Origin: Mayamaea pseudoterrestris
Lineage: Eukaryota; Bacillariophyta; Bacillariophyceae; Sellaphorales; Sellaphoraceae
Assembly: GCA_027923505.1 (NCBI GenBank)
Contig: BROI01000016.1
Location: 620,001 to 684,000, forward strand
DNA length: 64,000 bases
Reading direction: 5' to 3'
Shown here: positions 22,672 to 32,476 of the stretch, piece by piece
Numbering within the stretch: position 1 is the first letter of the stretch
Layout: each line of letters opens with the position of its first letter
Translations under genes and position numbers: made by a program
The notes under the pieces: model-generated
The model's input: only the letters and a program-made list of their open reading frames with translations
The model's database searches: none
What the model was told of the DNA's origin: nothing

Positions 22672-23663
22672 CACTAAAGTCAAGCAAGGGAAGCAACTGA
22701 ACTGCACAAGATGCGCGCTCCATGAAAAAAGTGAGTCGGACTGTAATGCAACGGGACCGCATGCACGGAGAAAGCACGTTTCTACTCCATTTCACTCCGG
22801 CCAATGAGGTGCGTTAGCATCTCATTTCCGCGCGTTTATATTTCTGCAAAAATTATTGCCACGGAAACAGTCAGAGCCAACTCCAGTCGCCATCCTTGGC
22901 AAGCTCGCGGATCATTTTGAGTCGCTTCAAATATCGGTTGATCAAGCGAGGCGAATGAGCGAAATGCAGCGTGCAACGAGGCAGCCGCGAGAGCAACAAT
23001 CGTCAGAATAAAACCTACGAAGACTTGATGCACCTTGTCAAAGTATCCGACCAAACTTTGCGTCTGTTATGGTTCTATAGCGAGTCCCCTTATGTATAAA
23101 GAGTATCATCCTGCAACAGCATATAACGTTTGTCAGAATGAAGCCTTAAACTTTAAAGCCCTCAGCCCTCGAGTGTGCTGCGACTTGCACCGTTCCCAGT
23201 AGTCGTCGCTGCCACCGTCAGACGAGGCGTTCCTGGTCGCGACACAAGCCATCAATTAGCATGTTTGCAATACTAGTCGTTTGAAGAACTTTTAACGCCT
23301 GTAGCGCCGGACGGAACGCTCAAGTCTTAAGTACCTTTTTGATCATGCTCACTTTTAAAAAAATGTATGGATCACTGCTGGTTCGCAAAATGCAATGATT
23401 CCATTGTTCCCATGACTATTCGCGGTAATATCTGTCGTAGGTCATCCATTGTGTCCGTCCACTGCATTAGCCGTCGCTGCGCCCTTGTAAAGCGATTCGC
23501 CATGGTGGAACGATGTTTGTGACGGAATTGGTCCGTGATCAAAAATCGCACCGGTATTCATTCTGAACGGTGCGACACGCAAAGGTTTTTTTTCCTCGAC
23601 CATGATAATTGATCGGACCCTCCGTTACTGTCGCTACAAATTACCATGCTGTAGTCTTTCAAT
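22672..23663. other. intergenic, one possible small exon
   Basis: On the minus strand, 23054-22836 is open for about 72 residues with two hydrophobic stretches (VFVGFILTIVALAAASLHAA and LELALTVSVAIIFA) and looks like a small membrane protein. It has no ATG, and an in-frame stop lies just upstream, so an upstream exon spliced at a CAG near 23067 would be required. The rest of the stretch shows nothing. Confidence 0.3.
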
Positions 23664-25354
23664 ATGATATTACTATCAATACTTGTGATATTGTGTAAAA
23701 TCTGCGCTGTCGAGTCTCTTTCCACGCCGGCTGGAAACATCAAAGCGCCGTCACTGCTTCTCTCACCGAATCAACGAGCTCTGGCGAATGCTCCTCCCTT
23801 TCCTCGTACATGGGTTCCCTTGGCCTCTGTCTATGAATTGGACGGCGCGCGTCCAAACAAGGTTCAGTTTCTGGGTCAATCTTACGTCTGCTACCAGAAT
23901 GATTTGAGTGATGAAACCTCGTGGACTGTCGTTGACGATGCTTGTCCCCACAGACTCGCTCCATTGTCGGAAGGTAGAATCATCAACGTCGATTCAAATG
24001 GGAATGAAATAAAGCTAAATGATTTGAAGCAGCAGCAGCAAGGCTGCAGCGTGAATAGGCTCATTGAATGCTCCTACCATGGTTGGGCCTTTGACAAGGA
24101 TGGACGCTGCACTCGCATACCACAAGCGACAATTGAACTGCAGCAACGCACCATTAACAATAATTCAAAGTGTCACGTTCAAAGCTACTCGACGCACATT
24201 GTCAAAAACGTCATTTTCGCATGGCTATGGCCAGAGGACTGCTTGCAGTTTATGCAGGACGAGTGGCGGCAACCGGAACACATGCTGGCCAACCTTGGCG
24301 ATGAAACAACTACCTATACGAGAGACTTGCCGTATGGATGGGATACGTTGCTGGAAAACATTGTTGATCCGGCGTATGTGCCGTGGGTGAGTGAACATGA
24401 TTGAGTCTGCTGGCCTGCTTCGTATCCCTTGTCTCACGTGGTGTCATTTAATGTTCGTCTTTCTCTCAGGCCCACCATGGCATGCAAGGGACTCGCAACG
24501 ATGCCATTGCCATCAACATGACTACACCCAGCAACGTTTCGGAGCAAGGCTTTTCTTGCTGGTACCAGGACCGCACCATGGGTAAGTTGCGGTCCGGTGA
24601 CGGCTACTTTCGGGCGCCGTTTGTAAGCTCGTTCGAGGGAGAGTTTCAAACAACAACTACAGACGACAAGCCACTCTTCAACTTGACAACGATATTGATT
24701 CCGACGAAACCAGGTTGGAGCCGCATTATTATATACGGTGGGCCGGGATCGAGTGGGAAGCGAGCGGATACTGGCGAATCGACGAAAGTAACAAAGCAAA
24801 TGGAGAAAGCGAAAAAGAGAAAACGAAGCCTGTTCTTTCTAATCCTTTCCCGTCTGCCAACGTGGGTCATGCACCAGTTTAGCAGCCGATTTCTAGACAG
24901 CGACTTGGCATTCTTGCACTATCAGGAGCAGGAGCGAATGAAGCGCCAGGTGGATTTGGACGGTTACTGCATACCGGCTCCAGCGGACCGACGCATTGCG
25001 GCCATGCGAAAATGGATCACAAAATATGCGCACATTCCAAGCCTTGAAGCTGTGGCCGGTAAAACTGGCGCAGAGAAGCAATTAGCACTTGTTCTACCAG
25101 CATCACCTATGGATCGGAGCGTACTGTTTGATCACTGGTCACAGCACACGGACCAGTGTAAACACTGCCACAAAGCGCTTGATGGTATCAACACATGGAG
25201 ACGAAACACATTTGTCATCATGGGGATGAGTATGCTTGGAAAATTCTTGGCGGCCCGACTGGTCATTGTTGCTTGTCTGGCGGTGTTGCGCATGCTGTTT
25301 GTAGCGGAGCGTTCCATGACAAAGGGTGGCTTTGATCATTACAAGAATCACTAG
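23664..25354 (+). CDS. Rieske oxygenase, PAO/TIC55 family (paralogue A)
   Basis: Exons 23664-24386 and 24470-25354 join across an 83-base intron, giving 535 residues. A signal peptide (LLSILVILCKICAVESLS) is followed by a Pro/Ser stretch, fitting plastid import. The Rieske [2Fe-2S] ligands are C-P-H near 93-95 and C-S-Y-H near 135-138. The mononuclear iron motif of the family is N..D-x2-H-x4-H; here it reads N232, D235, Y238, H243, so the first His is Tyr. A redox CxxC (C471, C474) precedes the C-terminal hydrophobic segment, as in PAO, PTC52 and TIC55. Family members oxidise chlorophyll-related tetrapyrroles at plastid membranes. The Tyr suggests altered or lost iron binding, so activity is uncertain. 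Paralogues B and C lie 1.7 and 10.6 kb downstream on the same strand. Confidence 0.9.
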
Positions 25355-25772
25355 AAAATGACAATGCTGCATAAATTAATTGGACGTGAGCCAAGTGGGT
25401 GGTACCGGAATGGGCTGGACTGCTCTCAATCACATTTCGATCGGACCAAGTTGTAATGAGGCATAAAAGCTGTTCGTCACGCCGCCTCTTCGCGCGAACG
25501 GGAACTTGTTGTTGTTCCAGGTACCGGTACGGTGGTACATTTACCTCCACTGTTCGTCCGGCGGTGCGGCGAATACATGGGTCAACGGTCTACGGAGTTT
25601 GAAGGAGTACTGCATCCAGCCTTCAGAGATTTCGAGATCCAATTCATCGCACGGGGTGGCATCTCGAAAGCTATTTTAGGGACATATACAAACATTCACA
25701 ATGTAAAGAACCAAGCACGTCAGCATTCTATAGTCGCAGTATTGTCTAATCTATTAGCGAGCTTATAGCGAC

Positions 25773-26822
25773 TTAATACAGAGACCTCACGCCCACGGCA
25801 TCATATTGTTCACCTGGCATCTTGATGACATTGCCATCATCGTCAATGTATTCACTCTTCTTTTGTAGAATGAATCGCTCAAAGAACTTTGTCAATATGC
25901 GATCTGTTGTCAGGAACTCGACACTACTCCCTTGCTTTTTGGCGGCAAGAATTTTTGGCACCAGATCAGCCGCCACTTCTTCCGGTTGCGCCGCCAGCAC
26001 TCCAAACGGAAACTTGCGAAGCTCCGGTGTTGAATCGTCCAACAAAAGTTTAGTGAATACCATGCCCGGAGATAGACTGTGCACCATAATTTTGCCTGGT
26101 GTTTCGAGTTTTGGGAACCCTTGTACGCCCTCCTCAATCTCCTTGACTAAACTGGCAGTGAATTGCGGAATGCCTCGCTTGGTGGCGCCGTAGCACGCGT
26201 ACCCAGGTGTACCTCCGCCCTTGACGCCACTGCCAACCGTATTGAAAATGTGGCCCGTCTTGCCGGATTGCTGCCCCATGATATCCATGGCGACTTTGGT
26301 GCACAGAATGATTCCAATCAAGTTGACCCGGACGACGAGTTCCGCCTGCTCGAAGGAGACTTGCCGGAGATCGCGTCTTCCGCCATTAATTCCTGCATTG
26401 TTGACCCAATAGCCAATGGTTCCAAGCTTTTCCTTTGCAAATTTACCAAGTTTCAATACATCTTCCTTCTTTGAAACGTCACATTTTGTCGCAAACACCT
26501 TTCCGTTGGGATGTTTCGCCGTCAAGGACTTTTGAGCTGCGGAGCAGTCCTTGACGTCGCAAATGACAACGTCGTAACCTCGATCCAGAAACTCGGCGGC
26601 GTAGGCGTATCCTACGCCGCCGGCGGACCCAGTAATGACGACCCCACCGTCGGGCATGGCAGATATGGAGGTTGTTGTGGATGTTGCGCCACTATTTTTT
26701 GTAGCGCGCCATGAGCTCAGGGAGGTAAAAGCACTTGTCGAATACACGTTTAGAAGGAGGAAGATTAAAACAGATGACTGCATCGTAGTAAGTAGTATCG
26801 GTAGATGAATGATGTTCCTCAT
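25773..26822 (-). CDS. NYC1/NOL-like short-chain reductase, plastid-targeted
   Basis: A single exon encodes 349 residues. The leader is hydrophobic and ends STSA-FTSLSSW, the textbook cleavage motif for secondary red plastids; ATG 26783 (MQSSVL) would be an equally good start. The Rossmann motif is TGSAGGVGYA, the structural block NNAGING, and the catalytic pair YGATK. The blocks NLIGIILCTKVAMDIM, HIFNTVGSG and LSPGMVFTKLLL closely follow chlorophyll b reductases NYC1 and NOL (NLIGSILCTRGAMDVM, SPGMVLTELLL). Those enzymes reduce the 7-formyl group of chlorophyll b; this lineage is expected to lack chlorophyll b, so another pigment is the likely substrate. The gene is divergent from Rieske B with 220 bases between starts, and convergent with Rieske A. 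Confidence 0.88.
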   Translation of the reverse strand: MRNIIHLPILLTTMQSSVLIFLLLNVYSTSAFTSLSSWRATKNSGATSTTTSISAMPDGGVVITGSAGGVGYAYAAEFLDRGYDVVICDVKDCSAAQKSLTAKHPNGKVFATKCDVSKKEDVLKLGKFAKEKLGTIGYWVNNAGINGGRRDLRQVSFEQAELVVRVNLIGIILCTKVAMDIMGQQSGKTGHIFNTVGSGVKGGGTPGYACYGATKRGIPQFTASLVKEIEEGVQGFPKLETPGKIMVHSLSPGMVFTKLLLDDSTPELRKFPFGVLAAQPEEVAADLVPKILAAKKQGSSVEFLTTDRILTKFFERFILQKKSEYIDDDGNVIKMPGEQYDAVGVRSLY

Positions 26823-27042
26823 TGCGTTTCAATTTTCAATCAGATCGCGAGTCGAGAGCCGCTCGATCAACTTCAACTTGGTCGAAACGGGGAGTGTCTG
26901 ACCGGTACAGCTATCAAAACCGGTAGGACGTTGCGCAGCGAAAGCGAGAGAGCATCAATCACACATCACGTTGGATTCCCATGTGGAAGTCTCCTGTTTA
27001 TGTTCTATATCCCGACGTTTCCAGCTTTCAATCATTTCCGTC
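26823..27042. promoter_or_regulatory. divergent promoter, reductase / Rieske B
   Basis: These 220 bases separate the two start codons and must hold both promoters. They contain GACCGGTA near 26900 and AACCGGTA near 26919, each one base off the TACCGGTA palindrome found elsewhere in the window. Co-regulation of the two genes is inferred from the shared space. Confidence 0.5.
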
Positions 27043-28861
27043 ATGCTACTATTGACGCTATTGCTTCCATTATACGCCGCTGATGCGCTTTCCGTGTCCT
27101 CTGGAACGATTTCCAACCGCGTCACACCTCCAGCATCAACTTCAGCTCTATCACATAATCAAAAGGCTTTGGCGAACATGCCTCAATTTCCTCGCACATG
27201 GGTTCCCCTTGGATCAGTCTTTGAATTGGATGGCTCGCGTCCCAATAAAGTGGAATTCATGGGACAGTCCTACGTGTGCTACCAAAACGATCCAAAGGAT
27301 ACAAACTCATGGTCGGTGGTCGATGACGCTTGTCCCCATCGCCTGGCTCCTCTCTCGGAGGGACGAATCGTTCACGCCGACGCGAACGGAAACGAAATCA
27401 AACTCAAGGATTTACGAAAGCACCAAGACGACGCTGCCGTGACGAAACTGGTCGAGTGCGCCTACCACGGCTGGGCCTTTGACAAGCATGGCAAGTGCGT
27501 GCGCATTCCGCAGGCGACGTTGGAGCTGCAGCAGCGCACCATTCAGTCCAATCCAAAGAGTCACGTACAAGCATATTCGACGCAAGTGGTCAAAAATGTC
27601 ATTTTTGCATGGATTTGGCCGGAGGATTGTTTGCAGTTTACCGATGTCAGCGAAACATCCAATCAACACGCCTGGCGACAGCCGCAGCACATGCTGGCCA
27701 ATCTTGGCGGCGAAACAACGACTTATACGCGAGATTTGCCATACGGATGGGATACGCTACTGGAGAATATTGTCGACCCAGCGCATGTGCCATGGGTGAG
27801 TTGGAATAAATTACTTTGCGAGCGCCTATTGATTTGCTATTGCAATGACAACCTGCGACTAACAAGCTTCGCTCCTCTCCTATTCTTTCATTACAACATC
27901 ACAGGCCCACCATGGCTTGCAAGGCAGCCGCCAAGACTCGATTGCCATTAACATGACCACATCCAACAGCATGTCCGAGCAAGGTTTCAGCTACGAGTAC
28001 CAGGATCGCACACTGGGCATGCTTCGCGCCGGCTTTGGTCACTTTCGCGCGCCCTACGTTATATCCTACGAGGCGCAGTTTCAGCCCAAGGAAGATTTGC
28101 AGGAGGCGCGGCCGTTCAACCTAACGGCGGTCATGATTCCCACCAAGCCAGGATGGAGTCGCATTATCATTCACTCCGGCGCTGGAAGTCGAGGCTATCC
28201 AAAGAAGGAGGAAGAAGCAATGGCAGCAGTTTCGACGCAAGCGAAAAAGAAGAAGGACATGAAAACCAACTTGCTCTTTCTCATTGTTGCATTGTTACCA
28301 ACATGGTTGTCGCATCAGTTGAGCAATCGCTTCTTGGACAGCGACCTGGCCTTTTTGCACTACCAGGAGCAGGAGCGCTTGGTCAAGCGCCAGGTTGACT
28401 TTGACGGTTACTGCATGCCCGCGCCGGCGGACCGATGCATTGCGGCGCTCCGCAAGTGGATTCGGCAGTATGCGCACATTCCAACGACTCGCACCGTGGC
28501 TGGAGTGGATGACGCAAGAAGCAGTGGAGGCGGCAGTCGTGAACATGACGACCATGGTAGTGATGAGTCTGTTTCGTCGTCGTTTCAGCAGCCACTATTG
28601 CCCGAGTCGCCCTTGGACAAGAGTTTGCTGTTTGACCGCTGGTCGCAACATTCGGATCAATGCAAATATTGCCACGGCGCCTTGGATGGTGTTAAAGTGT
28701 GGAGACGAAACTCGTTGTTCGTCATGGCGGCGAGCGTGTTGCTGGCCAAGTTTACGTTGGCGCGAATAGCAGTGGTTGCCTGTCTGGCTGTTTTAAAAGT
28801 CTTGTCCATGGTGGAAAGTTCCATATTGAAGGGAGGTTTTGATCATTACAAGAACCACTAA
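27043..28861 (+). CDS. Rieske oxygenase, PAO/TIC55 family (paralogue B)
   Basis: Exons 27043-27795 and 27905-28861 join across a 109-base intron, giving 569 residues. ATG 27043 starts a clean signal peptide (MLLLTLLLPLYAADA); upstream sequence in frame has no ATG. The Rieske C-P-H and C-A-Y-H ligands are present. The iron motif is complete: N..D245-P-A-H248, then H253 right after the splice junction. The C-terminal CxxC is C504-K-Y-C507, followed by a hydrophobic segment. The intron falls between VPW and AHHG exactly as in A and C. It is the only intact copy here with all canonical ligands, so it is the most likely active enzyme. Substrate unknown; a chlorophyll-derived or related plastid pigment is inferred. 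Confidence 0.92.
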
Positions 28862-29360
28862 TCTGCAGTCGTTGAAAGAAACGCTTGTTTGTTGTACGTT
28901 GAAAGGCTCGCTGTCATGTGAAAATGAATGCTATTTTGAGGAAACTGAATGTTTAGTGTAAACTCCAACCTGTCACAAGTACAGTTTAAAAAATATATGA
29001 TTAAAATAAATGAGATAATTTTAGGTTACCAGCAATATCGCCGTTGCATTGCCGTGCTTTACATGGCATATGGCATCGTGCTAGCTGAATGCACGCCTTT
29101 GCCCTTTGCCGAAATGATCCGACCAGAGCGCGAGCGCAGGAAAGCTCGCTATTACCTGGATCCGAAGCGCCGTGGCAAGTCCACGATGCGCAATCCATCA
29201 TCTGGCTCTCAAGTGAACCATCGAAGATCGTATGTCCCGCGAGCGTAGTAATTTGGATCTCTACCATAAGGTCAAACTTGATAAGTTACTGCACCTGGTC
29301 CAAATTTGGAACTCATTACTAACTAACTGCAACGATCATAGAGTCAAATCAGAATTCGAA
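28862..29360. other. intergenic
   Basis: AT-rich spacer between Rieske B and the acetyl-CoA synthetase. Nothing recognised besides the presumed promoter and terminator sequences. Confidence 0.5.
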
Positions 29361-31802
29361 ATGGTTGCATCTTCACTAATGCCAAGCATTTGCACTTCGT
29401 CTGGTTCACCTCTTCGTCGACTGCTGTTCCTTCTCGTCTTGTCGCTGGCGGCGCAGGCGCACTGCTTTCTGGCGTCTCCGTCGTCACCAAATAAGACTCC
29501 CGCTTTTTTGAAACGAACCTATCGAGGAGGCGAACTTGATGGCAGTCACTTGAAGCAAGCAGCAGCAGCTGCTACATCTTTGAACGAGCAGCCATCGGAT
29601 GGAACGGTTTCTCCTTCTTCTTCCTCATCATCTACTGCTATTCAGCATCAACAGCATCCGCTCGTCTACGATCCAATTCCACTGGACGACAAGACTAACA
29701 GTAGCAGCATGACGCTGGACGACTACAAGCAGCAATACCAAGAATCCATTCACAATCCAGGCGCCTACTGGAGCAACATTGCCAATCGCCTCATTGACTG
29801 GGACCAAACATTCACAACGAGTCTCACTGGCAACTTGCACGATGGAAACGTGGAATGGTTCGCCGATGGCACACTCAACGTTTGCTACAATGCCGTGGAC
29901 CGGCATGCCTTTAAAACGCCAGACAAGGTCGCCCTGCTGTGGGAGGGCGACGAGCCACACCAAATGCGCCAAATTTCCTACTTGGAGCTCCAGCAAAGGG
30001 TTTCACAAATTGCCAATGCGCTTGCCGCGCAAGGCGTCAAACAAGGCGACGTGGTCACCATTTACATGCCCATGGTGCCCGAGCTTCCAATGACCATGCT
30101 GGCCTGCGCTCGACTAGGCGCAGTACACTCGGTTGTTTTTGCCGGCTTTTCCGCCGATGCCTTGGCGGCGCGCGTCGTTGCATCAAACAGCAAGCACTTG
30201 GTCACGGCCAATCATGGCAAGCGCGCAAGCAAGACGATTCAATTGCTGGAGATTGTCGAGGCGGCGGTGCGCAAAGCGAATCATGTCGTTCAAGCAGTCT
30301 TGGTGTGGGACCATGGACTCGCGAGTGGTTTGGAAGCGTCGTACGTTCCTGCTGCCACTGACAATAATGGCGCAACAGCAACTGCTACTACCGACACCAA
30401 ATATGTGAACATGGATGCACTCGTCAAGGAACAATCGACAGACTGTCCGCCCGTGTCGCGCCGCGCGGAGGATCCACTCTTTATTCTCTACACGTCCGGC
30501 AGCACGGGGCAGCCAAAGGGATTGGTGCACACGACGGGTGGCTACTCCGTCTATGCGGCGCACACGACGCAAACCACCTTTGCACTGGATCCTTTGACTG
30601 ACACTTTTGCCTGCGTGGCGGACTGCGGCTGGATCACGGGTCACTCGTACGTTGTCTACGGTCCGCTGCTGCTGGGTGCCACTTCATTCTTGTTCGAGTC
30701 GACGCCACTGTATCCCAATCCCGGTCGATACTGGGACATGGTGCAGCGCCACAAGCTGACGCATTTTTACACGGCGCCAACAGCCATTCGGTCATTGATG
30801 CAGCATGGAAGCGAGATTCCGCAACAATATGACTTGTCGTCGCTAAAAGTCCTTGGGACGGTGGGTGAACCGATTAATCCGGAAGCATGGCGGTGGTACA
30901 ATGAGTTCATTGGTCGCTCCAAGTGTACCATTGTCGACACGTACTGGCAGACGGAGACTGGTGGTCATATACGTGAGTATCAAATGATTGTTGATGTGTG
31001 CTGGCGTCGTGTGTGTCTTGATCTTGTCGTTTGCCAACTTACAATGGTTGTACAATCGCCCTCACACTGTATATTTTGCCCAGTGTCAAACCTGCCTGGT
31101 TGCACTCCAATGAAGCCTGGTAGCTGCACATTGCCCTTGTTTGGTATTGACGCTGTCGTATTGGATGCGCAATCGGGTCAGGTCATTGACGTGCCTACCG
31201 AAAGCAACGACAGCCTTGGTTCCGTGGAAGGCGTACTGGCGATTCGCCAACCGTGGCCTGGCATGGCGCGCACCTGCTTGAACGACCATGAGCGATTCAT
31301 GACTGTTTACTTGAAGCCGTATCCTGGTTACTACTTTACCGGTGACGCCGTGACAAAGGACCAGGACGGCTACCACTTTATCACTGGTCGCGTCGACGAT
31401 GTCTTGAACGTATCAGGTCATCGGATTGGAACGGCAGAAGTCGAAAGTGCCTTGGTGTTGCATCCATCCGTCGCCCAAGCCGCCGTGGTTGGAACGCCAC
31501 ACCCCATCAAGGGAGAAGCCATTGTCGGCTTTTGCATGCTTGACGTGACGGCGCAGGAGACGGATACCTTGATCAAGGAACTGGTACAGCAAATTCGCTC
31601 CGAGATTGGTGCATTCGCCAGCCCCGACAAGCTTTACATTGTGCCAACCTTACCCATGACGCGGTCCGGCAAGATTATGCGACGCATTCTGCGCAAGATT
31701 GTCGCCGGTGAAGCGGATCAGTTGGGTGACACTAGTACTCTGGCGGATTCAACCATTGTCGAAACGCTCATTGAAATGGTGCAAAACGATTTTGCAAAGT
31801 AA
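29361..31802 (+). CDS. ACS: acetyl-CoA synthetase, probably plastid
   Basis: Exons 29361-30972 and 31084-31802 give 776 residues. The enzyme makes acetyl-CoA from acetate, ATP and CoA through acetyl-AMP. Residues 20-35 are a signal peptide followed by C-FLASPSSPN and a Ser/Ala-rich stretch, so plastid import (acetate for fatty-acid synthesis) is likely. ACS motifs: Asn-Pro-Gly-Ala-Tyr-Trp near the N-terminus, AGFSADALAARV, the P-loop YTSGSTGQPKGL (about 378), DTYWQTETGGHI, YFTGDAV, GRVDDVLNVSGHRIGTAEVE and the catalytic, acetylation-prone Lys in RSGKIMRR (about 732). The 111-base intron (GTGAGT..CCCAG) interrupts right after TETGGHI. It is a multiple of three and has no stop, so its retention would add 37 residues in frame. 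Confidence 0.93.
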   Translation: MVASSLMPSICTSSGSPLRRLLFLLVLSLAAQAHCFLASPSSPNKTPAFLKRTYRGGELDGSHLKQAAAAATSLNEQPSDGTVSPSSSSSSTAIQHQQHPLVYDPIPLDDKTNSSSMTLDDYKQQYQESIHNPGAYWSNIANRLIDWDQTFTTSLTGNLHDGNVEWFADGTLNVCYNAVDRHAFKTPDKVALLWEGDEPHQMRQISYLELQQRVSQIANALAAQGVKQGDVVTIYMPMVPELPMTMLACARLGAVHSVVFAGFSADALAARVVASNSKHLVTANHGKRASKTIQLLEIVEAAVRKANHVVQAVLVWDHGLASGLEASYVPAATDNNGATATATTDTKYVNMDALVKEQSTDCPPVSRRAEDPLFILYTSGSTGQPKGLVHTTGGYSVYAAHTTQTTFALDPLTDTFACVADCGWITGHSYVVYGPLLLGATSFLFESTPLYPNPGRYWDMVQRHKLTHFYTAPTAIRSLMQHGSEIPQQYDLSSLKVLGTVGEPINPEAWRWYNEFIGRSKCTIVDTYWQTETGGHIREYQMIVDVCWRRVCLDLVVCQLTMVVQSPSHCIFCPVSNLPGCTPMKPGSCTLPLFGIDAVVLDAQSGQVIDVPTESNDSLGSVEGVLAIRQPWPGMARTCLNDHERFMTVYLKPYPGYYFTGDAVTKDQDGYHFITGRVDDVLNVSGHRIGTAEVESALVLHPSVAQAAVVGTPHPIKGEAIVGFCMLDVTAQETDTLIKELVQQIRSEIGAFASPDKLYIVPTLPMTRSGKIMRRILRKIVAGEADQLGDTSTLADSTIVETLIEMVQNDFAK

Positions 31803-31874
31803 ACTGCTGAGTTTAATGAGCTAACAATTGTTATTATCTTATATTTATATTGGTTTATTGTCATTGATTTATGG

Positions 31875-32250
31875 TTAGCTTGATCTGGGCATACGCATGG
31901 CTTGAGGTATGGGCCCTTGAAAATTCCGGCATCTGCTGGCCGAGACTGGTGACAAGTTGTCACCAATCAAATTGCATTCTATGAGAGACCAGCCAGGCAA
32001 ATAATCTTGTAGCGCACCTGAAATAAGGATGTTAGCACCATTCTGTCTTGATCTGGGCATACTCATGGCTCTAGGAATGGGCATTTAAAATTTACTGCAT
32101 CTGCTGGCTGAAAATGGTGACAAGTTGTCACTAATCACATTGCAGTCCACTGAGGGACCAGCCAGGCAATGCATCTTGTAGCGCACCTAAAATGAGGATG
32201 TCACACCATTCTGGTGTATTTTGGGCACCTACAGGGCTCAAGGTATGGGC
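31875..32250 (-). repeat. two inverted, diverged copies of the 169-bp satellite
   Basis: Reverse-complement matches to the 54-59 kb satellite occur twice plus a partial third, with starts at about 31880, 32048 and 32217, i.e. the same 168-169 base period. The string from 32213 to about 32240 read on the minus strand (CAGGGCTTGA-type start of CCTGTAGGTGCCC...) matches the array closely. The palindrome GGTGACAAGTTGTCACC at 31948-31964 is intact. It sits between the synthetase and peptidase genes. Confidence 0.85.
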
Positions 32251-32476
32251 ATATGAAAAGCATGCTGGACGATCTACTTATAATACCGCTACGACGCCTC
32301 TTCTTGGCCGCTTCGACCACACGACGAGACCTTGAGTTTCTGCCATTACATCCATCACTCCTCCTCCTCCTCTTGATCCTGTCCCATACATCTTCAGGTT
32401 TGCGCATCTATCTACTGTATTATAAATTTGAGCGCGCGAAGGAAAATTTGCATCAAAAATATCAAGCGATAGACGC

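Noticed and set aside
22836-23054. 72-residue minus-strand membrane protein
   Set aside because: Protein-like, but it lacks an ATG and has an in-frame stop just upstream; kept only as a possible exon.
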